Source of the DNA: Roseobacter sp. HKCCD6576-2
GTDB taxonomy: Bacteria; Pseudomonadota; Alphaproteobacteria; Rhodobacterales; Rhodobacteraceae
Assembly (NCBI RefSeq): GCF_013179285.1
Contig: NZ_WVNW01000002.1
Span: 248,001 to 312,000 of the forward strand
Length of the DNA: 64,000 nt
Direction: 5' to 3'
Shown here: positions 43,349 through 52,609 of the stretch, one piece after another
Position numbering within the stretch: the first letter of the stretch is position 1
Layout: each line of letters opens with the position of its first letter
Notes under the pieces: model-generated
Seen by the model: the letters and a program-made list of their open reading frames with translations, nothing else
Database searches by the model: none
Told to the model about the DNA's origin: nothing
Made by a program: the position numbers and the translations under genes

Positions 43349-44527
43349 ATGCGTAAGGTCAGTGTCTTTGGGGCGACAGGATCGATTGGGCAGAACACGC
43401 TTGATCTGATTTCGCGCGCGCCGGATGCCTATGATGTGGTGGTGCTGACCGGCGGGCGGAATGTAACGCAATTGGCCAAGGATGCGCGCGCCTTTCGGGC
43501 CGATGTTGCGGTCACGGCCTATGAAGATCATCTGCCTGCGCTCAGAGAGGCCTTGGCGGGGACCGGGATTGAAGCTGCAGCCGGGCAGGGCGCCTTGGTG
43601 GAGGCCGCGGACCGACCGGTCGATTGGGTGATGTCGGCCATTGTTGGCGCGGCGGGTCTGGAGCCCGGGTTTCACGCGCTGCGCCATGGCACGACTCTGG
43701 CGCTTGCGAATAAAGAGAGTTTGGTCACGGCGGGGCCGCTCTTGCTGGCCGAGGGGCGGGCGCATGGCGCCACGATCTTGCCGGTCGATAGTGAGCACTC
43801 AGCGGTGTTTCAGGCGCTGGTCGGCGAAGACATGGCGGCGGTGGAGCGGATCGTGATCACGGCATCGGGCGGCGGGCTTCGAGATTGGCCGATTGAAGCC
43901 TTGGCCAGTGCGACCGTCGCAGATGCCGGTGCGCATCCGAATTGGGATATGGGCCAGCGGATCACCATCGACAGCGCCTCGATGTTCAACAAGGCGATGG
44001 AGCTCATTGAAACAAAAGAGTTCTTCGGTGTGCGCCCCCATCAGGTCGAGGCGGTTGTGCATCCACAATCGATCATCCATGCGTTGGTTGGGTTTTGCGA
44101 TGGTGCGTTGATGGCGCATCTGGGCGCGCCTGATATGCGTCATGCGATTGGCTATGCCCTTCATTGGCCAACGCGGCGTGACCTGCCGGTGGCGCGGCTT
44201 GATTTGGCGGAGCTGGCCACATTGGAGTTTCGCGCGCCCTGCGACATTCGCTATCCGGCTCTCGGCTTGGCGCGGCAAGTGATGGAAACAGGCGGTCGGT
44301 CGGGCGCGGTGTTCAACGCCGCGAAAGAGGTCGCGCTTGATGCGTTTTTGGCCGGGCGGGTCGGGTTCATGGATATGACAGGTGTGGTCGCGGCGACACT
44401 TGACCAGATTTCGCGCGATATTCGCCTTCACGATGCCATAGAGACCCTTGAGACCGTGCTGGAAACAGACCATGTGGCTAGGCAACGGGCCGAAGAGCAG
44501 GTCGCGAAACGACAAAACGACAGGTAG
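43349..44527 (+). CDS. dxr: 1-Deoxy-D-xylulose-5-phosphate reductoisomerase
   Basis: This 392-residue NADPH enzyme makes 2-C-methyl-D-erythritol 4-phosphate, the committed step of the non-mevalonate isoprenoid pathway. It has the NADPH motif VFGATGSIGQNTLDL at 6-20, LANKESLVTAG, the metal-binding PVDSEHSAVFQAL and ASGGGLRDWPIEAL, and HPNWDMGQRITIDSASMFNK. It supplies precursors to uppS (next in the cluster) and miaA. The start follows GAGGACC. Confidence 0.96.
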   Translation: MRKVSVFGATGSIGQNTLDLISRAPDAYDVVVLTGGRNVTQLAKDARAFRADVAVTAYEDHLPALREALAGTGIEAAAGQGALVEAADRPVDWVMSAIVGAAGLEPGFHALRHGTTLALANKESLVTAGPLLLAEGRAHGATILPVDSEHSAVFQALVGEDMAAVERIVITASGGGLRDWPIEALASATVADAGAHPNWDMGQRITIDSASMFNKAMELIETKEFFGVRPHQVEAVVHPQSIIHALVGFCDGALMAHLGAPDMRHAIGYALHWPTRRDLPVARLDLAELATLEFRAPCDIRYPALGLARQVMETGGRSGAVFNAAKEVALDAFLAGRVGFMDMTGVVAATLDQISRDIRLHDAIETLETVLETDHVARQRAEEQVAKRQNDR

Positions 44528-44530
44528 GTT

Positions 44531-45859
44531 ATGGAATTCATCCCCCAGTTCGGCAATGTTGCGTTTACAATTGTGGCCTTTATCGCCGCCCTGTCGATCA
44601 TCGTCGCGATCCATGAATATGGCCATTACATCGTTGGGCGCTGGTCTGGCATCCATGCGGAGGTGTTCTCCATCGGCTTCGGTCCGGTCCTGGCCAGCCG
44701 GGTGGATCGCCATGGCACACGCTGGCAAATCGCAGCGCTGCCCTTTGGCGGATATGTGAAGTTTCTGGGGGATGCGGATGCGGCCTCGGGTAAGGATGGG
44801 GCTGCGGTTGACGCGTTGGATGTGGCCGAGCGGCGGCGCTCGATGCATGGCGCGCCGCTTTGGGCGCGGGCGGCGACGGTAGCGGCAGGCCCGGTTTTCA
44901 ACTTTATCCTGTCGATCCTGGTTTTTGCCGGTTTCGTTTTGGCTTCAGGCCAGGCGATTGAAGAGGCCCGCGTTGGCACGCCCAAGGCGTTGCCCGCCGA
45001 TATGCAGGTTTTGCAGGAAGGCGATCTGATCACGTCCATTGATGGCACGCCGATTGCCAGCCTCGCCGATGTGCGGAGCCTGAGCGAGGCGGTGCCATCT
45101 GTTCCGACGCTCAGCTATGAGATTGAACGTGACGGCGTGGCGATGACGGTCGATGCGGTCGCGCCCTGGATACCGGTGGTCGAAGCGGTCACGCCGCAAT
45201 CGGCGGCAATGGCGGCGGGGCTGGAAGTCGGCGATGTCATCCGGGCGATTGATGGCGAGCCGGTCTATGCGTTCCGCCAGTTACGCAGCGCAGTGGAGGC
45301 CTCGGAAGGCGGGGCGCTTGCGCTTGATGTCTGGCGCGATGGCGAGATGCTGGAATTCACACTCAGTCCTCGCCGGATGGATTTGCCGCTGGCAGAGGGC
45401 GGGTTTGAGACACGTTGGCTGATTGGTATTCGCGGTGGTTTGTTCTTTGAACCTGTTACCGAACCTGTCGGCCTGGTGGATGCGGCGCAATACGGTGTCG
45501 CGCAAACCGGGTTCATTATTCAGTCTTCGCTGTCCGGCCTTTGGCATATGATCACCGGTGCGATTTCAAGTTGCAATCTGCAAGGGCCTATTGGCATCGC
45601 GGAGACCTCTGGCGCGGCGGCAAGTCAGGGTCTGGACGACTTCATCTGGTTCATTGCTGTGTTGTCGACGGCTGTAGGGCTTCTGAATCTCTTCCCGATC
45701 CCGGTCTTGGATGGCGGGCATCTGCTGTTTCACGCCTATGAGGCGGTTGCGGGCAAGCCTCCCTCTGACAAAGCACTAAAGATCTTTATGTCTGTCGGTC
45801 TGATGTTGCTTTTGTCTCTGATGCTTTTTGCGTTGACGAATGATATCTTCTGCCCGTGA
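44531..45859 (+). CDS. rseP: RIP metalloprotease RseP (site-2 protease)
   Basis: This 442-residue intramembrane zinc protease has HEYGH at residues 28-32, the second zinc-ligand motif NLFPIPVLDGGHLLFHAYEA near residue 395, and PDZ-type segments (PADMQVLQEGDLITSIDGTP; QSAAMAAGLEVGDVIRAIDG). In bacteria it cleaves anti-sigma factors such as RseA and clears signal peptides. In this cluster it precedes bamA, fitting control of outer-membrane stress. The ATG is 3 bases past the dxr stop. Confidence 0.95.
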   Translation: MEFIPQFGNVAFTIVAFIAALSIIVAIHEYGHYIVGRWSGIHAEVFSIGFGPVLASRVDRHGTRWQIAALPFGGYVKFLGDADAASGKDGAAVDALDVAERRRSMHGAPLWARAATVAAGPVFNFILSILVFAGFVLASGQAIEEARVGTPKALPADMQVLQEGDLITSIDGTPIASLADVRSLSEAVPSVPTLSYEIERDGVAMTVDAVAPWIPVVEAVTPQSAAMAAGLEVGDVIRAIDGEPVYAFRQLRSAVEASEGGALALDVWRDGEMLEFTLSPRRMDLPLAEGGFETRWLIGIRGGLFFEPVTEPVGLVDAAQYGVAQTGFIIQSSLSGLWHMITGAISSCNLQGPIGIAETSGAAASQGLDDFIWFIAVLSTAVGLLNLFPIPVLDGGHLLFHAYEAVAGKPPSDKALKIFMSVGLMLLLSLMLFALTNDIFCP

Positions 45860-45974
45860 GGGGGAGGCAGTCATCACCAAACCGCCCCTGGGGTGCCCAA
45901 ATTCAGCCATATTCAGGCAGCACATCTGAAACCGCAGAAAACCCAAATTCTTGGGTCAGATAAGGGTATGTCAG

Positions 45975-46112
45975 ATGAGACTGCTTTCAGACGGTTATCG
46001 CGGCATCAGATTCTTCGTACAGATCAATGTGGACCGATTGCTGGTTCCGCTGATCATTGTCTCTGCGCTGACTGTGGCAGGTTGGATGTTGTCCTACGCA
46101 ACGATCCACTGA
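45975..46112 (+). CDS. Small membrane protein between rseP and bamA (45 residues)
   Basis: The frame reads MRLLSDGYRGIRFFVQINVD, then RLLVPLIIVSALTVAGWMLS and YATIH. A basic N-terminal part precedes one hydrophobic helix of about 20 residues. AAGGG lies 8 to 12 bases before the ATG, and a small hairpin (CCCAA/TTGGG) lies just upstream near 45945-45960. It lies in an operon of envelope genes. The composition and ribosome binding site support a real microprotein; I cannot assign a function. The alternative is a chance frame in a 420-bp gap. Confidence 0.5.
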   Translation: MRLLSDGYRGIRFFVQINVDRLLVPLIIVSALTVAGWMLSYATIH

Positions 46113-46278
46113 TCAGGTTGCACTGGTATCGGTGTACCGTCCGTCAAAAACCATTGTGTATATCTTGTGACACAGCCTGTGGATAACCGCTATGGGCTGT
46201 GATGGATCGTTTTGACAAGACCCCGCGGCTTCGGTAGGGATGACCGAAGATTACAGGTCATGGACGGGGCAGGATTCG

Positions 46279-48591
46279 ATGAGCAATCGCGCAACTCTCG
46301 CAGCGGGATGGCGGGGTGCAGCTGCAACCCTGATGGCACTGACCTTTATGTGCCTGTTAACGCTTCCAGTCGCGGCGCAGGATTTTCGGTTTTCGCAATT
46401 TGATGTGCAAGGAAATCAGCGGATCGACGCCAGCACAGTTTTGGTCAATGCCGGGATCAATCCTGGTGAGGCGATCAGCGCTGGCCAGTTGAACGATGCG
46501 CAGCAGCGGCTGCAAAACTCCGGCCTGTTTGAAAGCGTCGAAGTGGTGCCGCGCGGATCGACCCTTGTCATCATTGTGCAAGAGTACCCGACCATCAACC
46601 GGATCAATATCGAGGGCAACCGGCGGCTCGATGACGAAGATCTTCTGAACATCATCACATCACAGCCGCGCCGGGTCTATTCGCCCTCTGTGGCCGAGCA
46701 GGATGCCGCCGAGATTACAGCAGCCTATCGCGAGGCGGGCCGATTGACCGCGACGGTTACCCCGGTGATCATCCGGCGTAGCGACAACCGCGTCGATCTG
46801 GTCTTCGAAGTGACCGAAGGGCGCGTGGTCGAGACCGAGCGCATTGAGTTTGTCGGCAACCGCAATTACTCGGATCGTCGCCTGCGCCGTGTGTTGGAAA
46901 GCACGCAGGCTGGGATTTTCCGGGCGATTATTCGACGCGATAGTTTCGTCCAGGATCGGATTGCGTTTGATCAACAACTGCTGACAGATTTCTATCGTGA
47001 TCGCGGGTATGTGGATTTCGAAGTTCTGAGTGTTACCTCGGAACTCACCCGAAGCCGAGACGCGTTTTTCATCACCTTCAACATTCGTGAAGGTCAAAGC
47101 TTTGATGTGGGGGAGATCACCGTTGTCAGCGATTTGCCCGAGATCGACACGGATGAATATCTGGATGTGATCCGCATGCGCAGCGGCACGACCTACAGCC
47201 CGCGTTTAATTGATAACACTATCAGCCGGATGGAAAACCTCGCTACACAGCAGAGCCTCCGGTTCATTCGTGTCGAACCTCGGATCACCCGCAATGATGA
47301 AGATCTGACGCTGGACGTTGAGTTTGCCGTTGTGCGCGGTGAGCGCGTCTTCGTCGAACGAATCGATATCGAGGGTAACGCGACCACGCTCGACCGTGTG
47401 GTGCGCCGACAGTTCGACACGGTGGAGGGCGATCCGTTTGACCCGCGCGCTATTCGCCAAGCCTCCGAACGGATTCGCGCGCTCGCCTATTTCTCCGATG
47501 TCGAAGTCGAGGGCCGCCAGGGCACGGCGCCGGATCAAGTGATTGTCGATGTGGATGTCGAAGAGCAGCCCACCGGCTCTCTTGGTTTCTCGGTCAGTTT
47601 TTCGAGCGATACGGGGACGGGCCTGGCCGTCAGCTATGCGGAGCAGAACTTCCTTGGTCGTGGTCAAGCGCTGCGGTTTTCGTTCAATACGACGACCGAC
47701 AGCCGAGCATTCAATTTCAGCTTTCAGGAGCCTGCCTTCTTGCGGCGCGATTTGGCCTTGGGTCTGAATGTCTTTTTCAATGAAACGGATGCGCAAAACG
47801 CTGCGTTTGACACCGAAAACCTTGGGTTCCAGACGTCGCTTGGCTTCCCGATTGGTGAGTACAGCCGGGCGAGCGTGTTTTATCGGTTGTCGCAGGATAC
47901 CATCCTGAACGTGACAGCCGACAGTTCGCCGATCATTCAGCGGGAAGAGGGGGAACGCATAACTTCCTCGATTGGCTATGGCTTCAGCTATGACACCCGC
48001 AATACGGGTCTGAACCCCAATGCAGGCGTGCTTCTGCGCTTCAATCAAGAACTCGCCGGTCTTGGGGGCGACAGCCAGTATATCCGCACCACGGCCCTGG
48101 CCTCGGCAGAGACAAGCGTCGCGCAGGAAGAGGTGACCTTGCGGGCCACGGTTGAGGGCGGTGGCATCGCGATGTTGGATGGCAATAGCCGGTTCACCGA
48201 CCGGTTCTTCCTGTCCAGCCGCCAGATGCGTGGGTTCGAGCCGCGTGGCCTGGGACCGCGGGACACCAACGCCGCGAATGACGACGCACTCGGCGGGAAC
48301 TTCTTCGCAGTTGCCCGCTTCGAGGCGGCTTTCCCACTCGGACTGCCGGATGAATATGGCATCTCTGGCGGCGTGTTCTACGATATTGGCACGGTTTGGG
48401 GGCTGGATGACACACTGGGTGCAGGTGGGATGATGGTCGATGACGACATCCACTTCCGCTCCTCGGTCGGGTTCTCGATCTTCTGGGATACCGCGATTGG
48501 GCCCCTGCGTTTCAACTTCAGCCATGCGTTGGAGACCCAGCCTTATGACGAGACCCGGGAATTCGATCTGACCATCGAGGCGCGCTTCTAA
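46279..48591 (+). CDS. bamA: Outer membrane protein assembly factor BamA
   Basis: This 770-residue Omp85 protein has a signal peptide ending LTLPVAAQ, five POTRA repeats (residues about 35-410, with FDVQGNQRIDASTVLVNAGI, INRINIEGNRRLDDEDLLNI, RIEFVGNRNYSDRRLRRVLE, and two more) and a C-terminal 16-strand barrel. The barrel motif is present as RQMRGFEPRGLGPRD, with the lid strand near residues 640-670. It inserts beta-barrel proteins in the outer membrane and is essential. ATG 46279 is preferred: it gives a normal signal peptide and has CAGGA 6 bases upstream; ATG 46240 adds 13 residues. A TTGACA (46212-46217) could be a -35 element. Confidence 0.95.
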   Translation: MSNRATLAAGWRGAAATLMALTFMCLLTLPVAAQDFRFSQFDVQGNQRIDASTVLVNAGINPGEAISAGQLNDAQQRLQNSGLFESVEVVPRGSTLVIIVQEYPTINRINIEGNRRLDDEDLLNIITSQPRRVYSPSVAEQDAAEITAAYREAGRLTATVTPVIIRRSDNRVDLVFEVTEGRVVETERIEFVGNRNYSDRRLRRVLESTQAGIFRAIIRRDSFVQDRIAFDQQLLTDFYRDRGYVDFEVLSVTSELTRSRDAFFITFNIREGQSFDVGEITVVSDLPEIDTDEYLDVIRMRSGTTYSPRLIDNTISRMENLATQQSLRFIRVEPRITRNDEDLTLDVEFAVVRGERVFVERIDIEGNATTLDRVVRRQFDTVEGDPFDPRAIRQASERIRALAYFSDVEVEGRQGTAPDQVIVDVDVEEQPTGSLGFSVSFSSDTGTGLAVSYAEQNFLGRGQALRFSFNTTTDSRAFNFSFQEPAFLRRDLALGLNVFFNETDAQNAAFDTENLGFQTSLGFPIGEYSRASVFYRLSQDTILNVTADSSPIIQREEGERITSSIGYGFSYDTRNTGLNPNAGVLLRFNQELAGLGGDSQYIRTTALASAETSVAQEEVTLRATVEGGGIAMLDGNSRFTDRFFLSSRQMRGFEPRGLGPRDTNAANDDALGGNFFAVARFEAAFPLGLPDEYGISGGVFYDIGTVWGLDDTLGAGGMMVDDDIHFRSSVGFSIFWDTAIGPLRFNFSHALETQPYDETREFDLTIEARF

Positions 48592-48602
48592 GGAGAACGG
48601 GC

Positions 48603-49235
48603 ATGGCGCATGCGCGCTTCAGGCCGATATGGGGTTTGGCCATTTTGGCCCTCCTCATTTGGGTCGCGCCGCACCCCGCGTCGACGCAGACCAGCGCGGC
48701 GCCAGAGGGGATTTTGGTACTAAACCAGGATCGGTTGTTTTCGGCCTCTCTTTATGGGCAGCGGGTTCAGAGCGAGTTGGAAGCCGCAGGCGAAAGCTTG
48801 GCGGCTGAGAACCGCGAGATCGAGGCGCAACTCACAGAAGAAGAGATGCGCCTGACGGGTGAGCGCGCCACCATGGATCCGATGGCGTTTCGGGCCTTGG
48901 CCGAGGAATTTGATGCGCGCGTGGGCGAAATCCGGCAAGCGCAAGAGACCAAAGCGCAGTCGCTGAGTCTGCAGGCCGACGCCGCGCGGCAGCGGTTTTT
49001 CGAACTGGCCTTTCCAATTCTATTGGATCTGGTTCGAGAGCGCGGCGCGGCCGTCATCATGGACAATCGCGCGGTGCTTTTATCGGCGGAATCGGTCGAC
49101 ATCACCGCCTTGGCCTTGGAACGCGTCGACGCCCGCCTCGGCGATGGTGGCGAAGGTCCGCTTTTGCAGGGTGGTGATCTTCCCGCGCCCTTGGCCCGGC
49201 CAGACGACGAAAATGGATCCTCGACGGCCCCATGA
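48603..49235 (+). CDS. skp: OmpH/Skp-family periplasmic chaperone
   Basis: This 210-residue protein has a signal peptide (WGLAILALLIWVAPHPAS region) and an OmpH-type body: ILVLNQDRLFSASLYGQRVQ, long coiled-coil helices (SLAAENREIEAQLTEEEMRL to AQSLSLQADAARQRFF) and VIMDNRAVLLSAESVDITAL. Skp holds unfolded outer-membrane proteins for BamA. The C-terminal 35 residues are disordered and acidic. It directly follows bamA (11 bases). Confidence 0.9.
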   Translation: MAHARFRPIWGLAILALLIWVAPHPASTQTSAAPEGILVLNQDRLFSASLYGQRVQSELEAAGESLAAENREIEAQLTEEEMRLTGERATMDPMAFRALAEEFDARVGEIRQAQETKAQSLSLQADAARQRFFELAFPILLDLVRERGAAVIMDNRAVLLSAESVDITALALERVDARLGDGGEGPLLQGGDLPAPLARPDDENGSSTAP

Positions 49236-49326
49236 GCCGCCGCTGAACCGCCCTTGCCGCGCGCGACCCGAGTTGTTACGCAGAGGGCGTGTGCGTCAAT
49301 AATGATCCAAAGGACACCAGCACCCA

Positions 49327-49797
49327 ATGACCACCCCGCCCAAAACCGCTGATATTGACTTGATCCAACGGATCATTCCACATCGTTATCCGTTCCTATT
49401 GATCGACAAAGTGCGGGAGATCGTGCCGTTTACCAGCGCCGTTGGCGTCAAAAATGTCACCTTCAACGAGCCGCATTTTCAGGGCCATTTCCCGGGCGCG
49501 CCGATCATGCCCGGCGTGACGATCATCGAGGCGATGGCTCAGACGGCTGCCGTGATGGTCGGGGTTAGCATGGATATGGCTGACAAGGATTTGCTGGTCT
49601 ATTTCATGGCAATCGACAAATGCAAGTTCCGCCGCAAGGTTGTGCCGGGCGATGTCTTGGAGCTGTCGGTGACGGTCACCCGCGGCAAAGCGGGGGCCAA
49701 GGTTTGGAAGTTCCAAGGTGTGGCCACGGTCGAGGGGGAGATGGCGGCTGAGGCCGAGTTCACCGCGATGATGGATTTGCCAGCAGAGGGCGCTTGA
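49327..49797 (+). CDS. fabZ: 3-Hydroxyacyl-[acyl-carrier-protein] dehydratase FabZ
   Basis: This 156-residue hot-dog-fold enzyme dehydrates 3-hydroxyacyl-ACPs in fatty-acid synthesis. It has [38 protein letters not shown] with catalytic His54, and [11 protein letters not shown] with Glu68. Its stop overlaps the lpxA start by one base (TGATG). Competition with lpxA for the same 3-hydroxyacyl-ACP makes the pairing meaningful. Confidence 0.95.
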   Translation: MTTPPKTADIDLIQRIIPHRYPFLLIDKVREIVPFTSAVGVKNVTFNEPHFQGHFPGAPIMPGVTIIEAMAQTAAVMVGVSMDMADKDLLVYFMAIDKCKFRRKVVPGDVLELSVTVTRGKAGAKVWKFQGVATVEGEMAAEAEFTAMMDLPAEGA

Positions 49798-50600
49798 TGG
49801 CTATCGATCCCTCCGCGCGCATCCATCCCTCCTCTGTGATCGAAGAGGGGGCGGTGATCGGTCCCGAGTGTGAGATCGGGCCGTTTTGCGTTGTCGGGCC
49901 AGAGGTCACGCTTGGGGCGCGGGTGCATCTGAAATCCCACGCCATCGTGACGGGCTGGACGGAGATCGGCGATGAGACGGTGATCTTCCCCTTCGCTAAT
50001 ATCGGCGACATCCCGCAAGATAAGAAATTCGCTGGCGAGCGGACGCGGCTGATCGTTGGCAAGCGCAACCGCATCCGTGAAGGTGTGACGATTAACACCG
50101 GCACGGAAGGCGGGGGTGGGGTGACCAAGGTGGGCGATGACGGGTTATTCCTGGCCAATGCCCATGTGGCCCATGACGCGATCGTGGGCGACCGGGTGAT
50201 CGCGGTGAACAATGCCTCAATCGGTGGACATTGCATCATCGAAGACGATGTTTTGATCGGCGGCCTGTCGGGTGTGCATCAATTCGTGCGGATCGGCAAA
50301 GGCGCGATCATTGGCGCGGTGACGATGGTGACCCATGATGTGATCCCCTATGGGCTGGTCCATGCACCGCGTGGCGAGTTGAAAGGGTTGAACCTAGTCG
50401 GGTTGAAGCGTCGGGGGGTGAGCCGCGAGGATATCATGGCGCTGCGCGCGGCGTTCCAGGCGCTGGCGCAGGGCGAAGATGCGTTCCAAGACCGGGCACG
50501 CCGCTTGCGGGATGCCGATGAGGGGACGTCACCTTATGTGGATGAGATCGTCGCCTTCGTTTTGGGCGACTCGGGTCGCTCCTTCCTGACGCCGGGCTGA
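49797..50600 (+). CDS. lpxA: UDP-N-acetylglucosamine acyltransferase
   Basis: This 267-residue left-handed beta-helix enzyme starts lipid A synthesis by adding a 3-hydroxyacyl chain to UDP-GlcNAc. Hexapeptide repeats run from IHPSSVIEEGAVIGPECEIG to GHCIIEDDVLIGGLSGVHQF; the catalytic His lies in NAHVAHDAIVGDRVI. The C-terminal helical part (LKRRGVSREDIMALRAAFQA) is typical. ATG 49797 is used; TTG 49794 is an alternative. Confidence 0.94.
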   Translation: MAIDPSARIHPSSVIEEGAVIGPECEIGPFCVVGPEVTLGARVHLKSHAIVTGWTEIGDETVIFPFANIGDIPQDKKFAGERTRLIVGKRNRIREGVTINTGTEGGGGVTKVGDDGLFLANAHVAHDAIVGDRVIAVNNASIGGHCIIEDDVLIGGLSGVHQFVRIGKGAIIGAVTMVTHDVIPYGLVHAPRGELKGLNLVGLKRRGVSREDIMALRAAFQALAQGEDAFQDRARRLRDADEGTSPYVDEIVAFVLGDSGRSFLTPG

Positions 50601-50604
50601 AGCG

Positions 50605-51387
50605 ATGGCGCGTGCGATCATCGCGGGCTCTGGTGCTCTGCCACAGTTGCTGCTGCAGGCGGGGTCGGCGCATGTGGTGGCGTTTCAAGGCGTTGAGTTG
50701 CAAGTCCGGGACGCGCCGGTGATCCCGGCCAGGTTCGAGCAGCTTGGCGGATTGTTCGAGGCATTGCGAGCGCAAGGTGTCGACGAGTTGTGTTTGGCAG
50801 GCGCGATGACCCGCCCGCAATTTGACCCCTCGGCTTTGGATGAGACGACCATCGCGTTGCTGCCGCGTCTCATGGCCGCGATTGGACAAGGGGATGATGG
50901 CCTCCTGCGCAGTGTTATCGAGCTTCTGGAAGACGAAGGCTTTGCGGTCCGCGCGGCTCATGAGCTGCGCCCCGATCTGGTCGCGGAAGAGGGGGTCCTC
51001 GCCGGCATTCCGACCAGTCAGCACCAGACAGACGCTACGCGGGCCCGTGCCGTTCTAGACGCGCTTGGGCCGCTTGATGTGGGGCAGGGCGCGGTTGCGG
51101 CCTCGGGGCAAGTTTTGGGGATCGAAACCTTGCAGGGGACCGATGCGATGCTGGACTTCGTGGCGCAGACCCGGCCCGGATCGGGCGGGGTTTTCGTCAA
51201 ACGCCCGAAACCGGGGCAGGATCTGCGGGTCGATATGCCGGCGATTGGGGCCGATACGGTCCGTCTTGCGGCTAAGGCCGGTCTCTCCGGGATCGAGATC
51301 GCCGCAGGCAGCGTGCTGCTTCTGGATCGTGGCGCGGTTCTGACCGAGGCGGAGGCCAAAGGCGTCGCGATTTGGGCGGCCCCGTGA
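50605..51387 (+). CDS. lpxI: UDP-2,3-diacylglucosamine pyrophosphatase LpxI
   Basis: This 260-residue protein hydrolyses UDP-2,3-diacylglucosamine to lipid X, replacing LpxH in alphaproteobacteria. It has the N-terminal half (IIAGSGALPQLLLQ; GLFEALRAQGVDELCLAGAM) and the C-terminal half with LGIETLQGTDAMLDFVAQTR and GGVFVKRPKPGQDLRVDMPA, then GIEIAAGSVLLLDR. It lies between lpxA and lpxB, whose products flank its reaction. The last 4 bases overlap lpxB. Confidence 0.93.
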   Translation: MARAIIAGSGALPQLLLQAGSAHVVAFQGVELQVRDAPVIPARFEQLGGLFEALRAQGVDELCLAGAMTRPQFDPSALDETTIALLPRLMAAIGQGDDGLLRSVIELLEDEGFAVRAAHELRPDLVAEEGVLAGIPTSQHQTDATRARAVLDALGPLDVGQGAVAASGQVLGIETLQGTDAMLDFVAQTRPGSGGVFVKRPKPGQDLRVDMPAIGADTVRLAAKAGLSGIEIAAGSVLLLDRGAVLTEAEAKGVAIWAAP

Positions 51388-52556
51388 CCCGGCGCTTATT
51401 TCTGATCGCGGGCGAACCCTCAGGCGACCGTTTGGGGGCGGCATTGATGGCCGGGCTCAAAGCGATGGAGCCGGATCTGGAGTTTCACGGCATTGGTGGC
51501 CCCTTAATGCAGGCGGAGGGGTTGCAGACACTGTTTCCGATGGAGGAGCTGAGCGTCATCGGTCTGGCCGAGATTCTGCCGCACCTGCGGTCGCTGTTAC
51601 GGCGGGTGTCGGAAACCGCCGATGAGATCGTGGCGACACGGCCCGATGCGCTGATCACCATCGACATCCCTGAGTTTTCGCTCCGCGTCGCGGCGAAGGT
51701 CAAGGCCCGGGCGCGCGATCTACGCACGATCCATTATGTGGCGCCAACGGTCTGGGCCTGGCGCGCCGGGCGGGCCAAGAAAATGGCACGGTCGATCGAT
51801 CATGTGCTGGCGTTATTCCCCTTCGAGCCGCCTTTGATGGAGGCCGCCGGTATGACCTGCGATTTCGTCGGTCATCCGGTCACGACCGAGCCCGTCGCAA
51901 GCGCCGAGGAGGCGCAGGCGTTCCGATCCCGGCAGGGGATTGGTGCCGACGCGCCGCTTCTGTTGGTTTTGCCCGGCTCGCGCCGAGGTGAGGTTGCCCG
52001 GCTTTCGCCAATTTTCGGCGAGGCGCTGCGCCCGGTTTTGGCGGCGCATCCGGATCTGCGTGTTGTGCTGCCGACGCTGGCGGCGGTGGCTGATGATGTG
52101 GCGGAACTGACCGCAAGCTGGCCGGTTCCGCCGGTGATCCTGGACCCGCGGGAGAGGTCGGCGGCGGATGCCGCGGCCGAGAAACGGGCGGCATTCGCGG
52201 CGGCCGATCTGGCCCTGGCGGCGTCTGGCACAGTCAGTTTGGAACTGGCGGCGGCGGCCACGCCGATGGTGATCGCTTACGATATGAGTTGGCTGTCGAA
52301 ACAGGTGATCCGCATGATGCTGCGGATCGATACGGTGACCTTGGTCAATCTGGTCTCCGACAGCCACACTGTGCCGGAGTTCTTGGCGGAGAACTGTCGG
52401 CCCGGGCCGATCTCCGATGCCTTATTGCAGCTTCTGGAGGATGGCGCCGCGCGACAGGCGCAGCTTGATGCGGCGGATTTGGCGATGGACCGGTTGGGGC
52501 GCGGCGGGGATGCGCCGGGGCTCCGGGCGGCGGCGTCCGTGCTGCGCGCGATATGA
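51384..52556 (+). CDS. lpxB: Lipid-A-disaccharide synthase
   Basis: This 390-residue GT-B glycosyltransferase joins lipid X to UDP-2,3-diacylglucosamine. It starts with GTG 51384, overlapping the lpxI stop by 4 bases (GTGA). Motifs are FLIAGEPSGDRLGAALMAGL, FHGIGGPLMQAEGLQTLF, the HYVAPTVWAWRAGRAKKMAR loop, FVGHPVTTEP and LLVLPGSRRGEVARLSP. It is the last gene of the pyrH-to-lpxB cluster; a two-hairpin element follows after 5 bases. Confidence 0.95.
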   Translation: MTRRLFLIAGEPSGDRLGAALMAGLKAMEPDLEFHGIGGPLMQAEGLQTLFPMEELSVIGLAEILPHLRSLLRRVSETADEIVATRPDALITIDIPEFSLRVAAKVKARARDLRTIHYVAPTVWAWRAGRAKKMARSIDHVLALFPFEPPLMEAAGMTCDFVGHPVTTEPVASAEEAQAFRSRQGIGADAPLLLVLPGSRRGEVARLSPIFGEALRPVLAAHPDLRVVLPTLAAVADDVAELTASWPVPPVILDPRERSAADAAAEKRAAFAAADLALAASGTVSLELAAAATPMVIAYDMSWLSKQVIRMMLRIDTVTLVNLVSDSHTVPEFLAENCRPGPISDALLQLLEDGAARQAQLDAADLAMDRLGRGGDAPGLRAAASVLRAI

Positions 52557-52561
52557 GCGCG

Positions 52562-52605
52562 CCCGGAATTTTCGAAAATTCCGGGGCGGAAAACCCTGTT
52601 TTCCG
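52562..52605. repeat. Two-hairpin intergenic element, copy 3
   Basis: CCCGGAATTTT (52562-52572)/AAAATTCCGGG (52575-52585), then CGGAAAAC (52587-52594)/GTTTTCCG (52598-52605). The first hairpin is the same as in copies 1 and 2 (17957, 23800). The second keeps position and size but has a different sequence, matching the hairpin at 10281-10296. Between convergent stops of lpxB and the YbaK gene. Confidence 0.8.
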
Positions 52606-52609
52606 GGTG

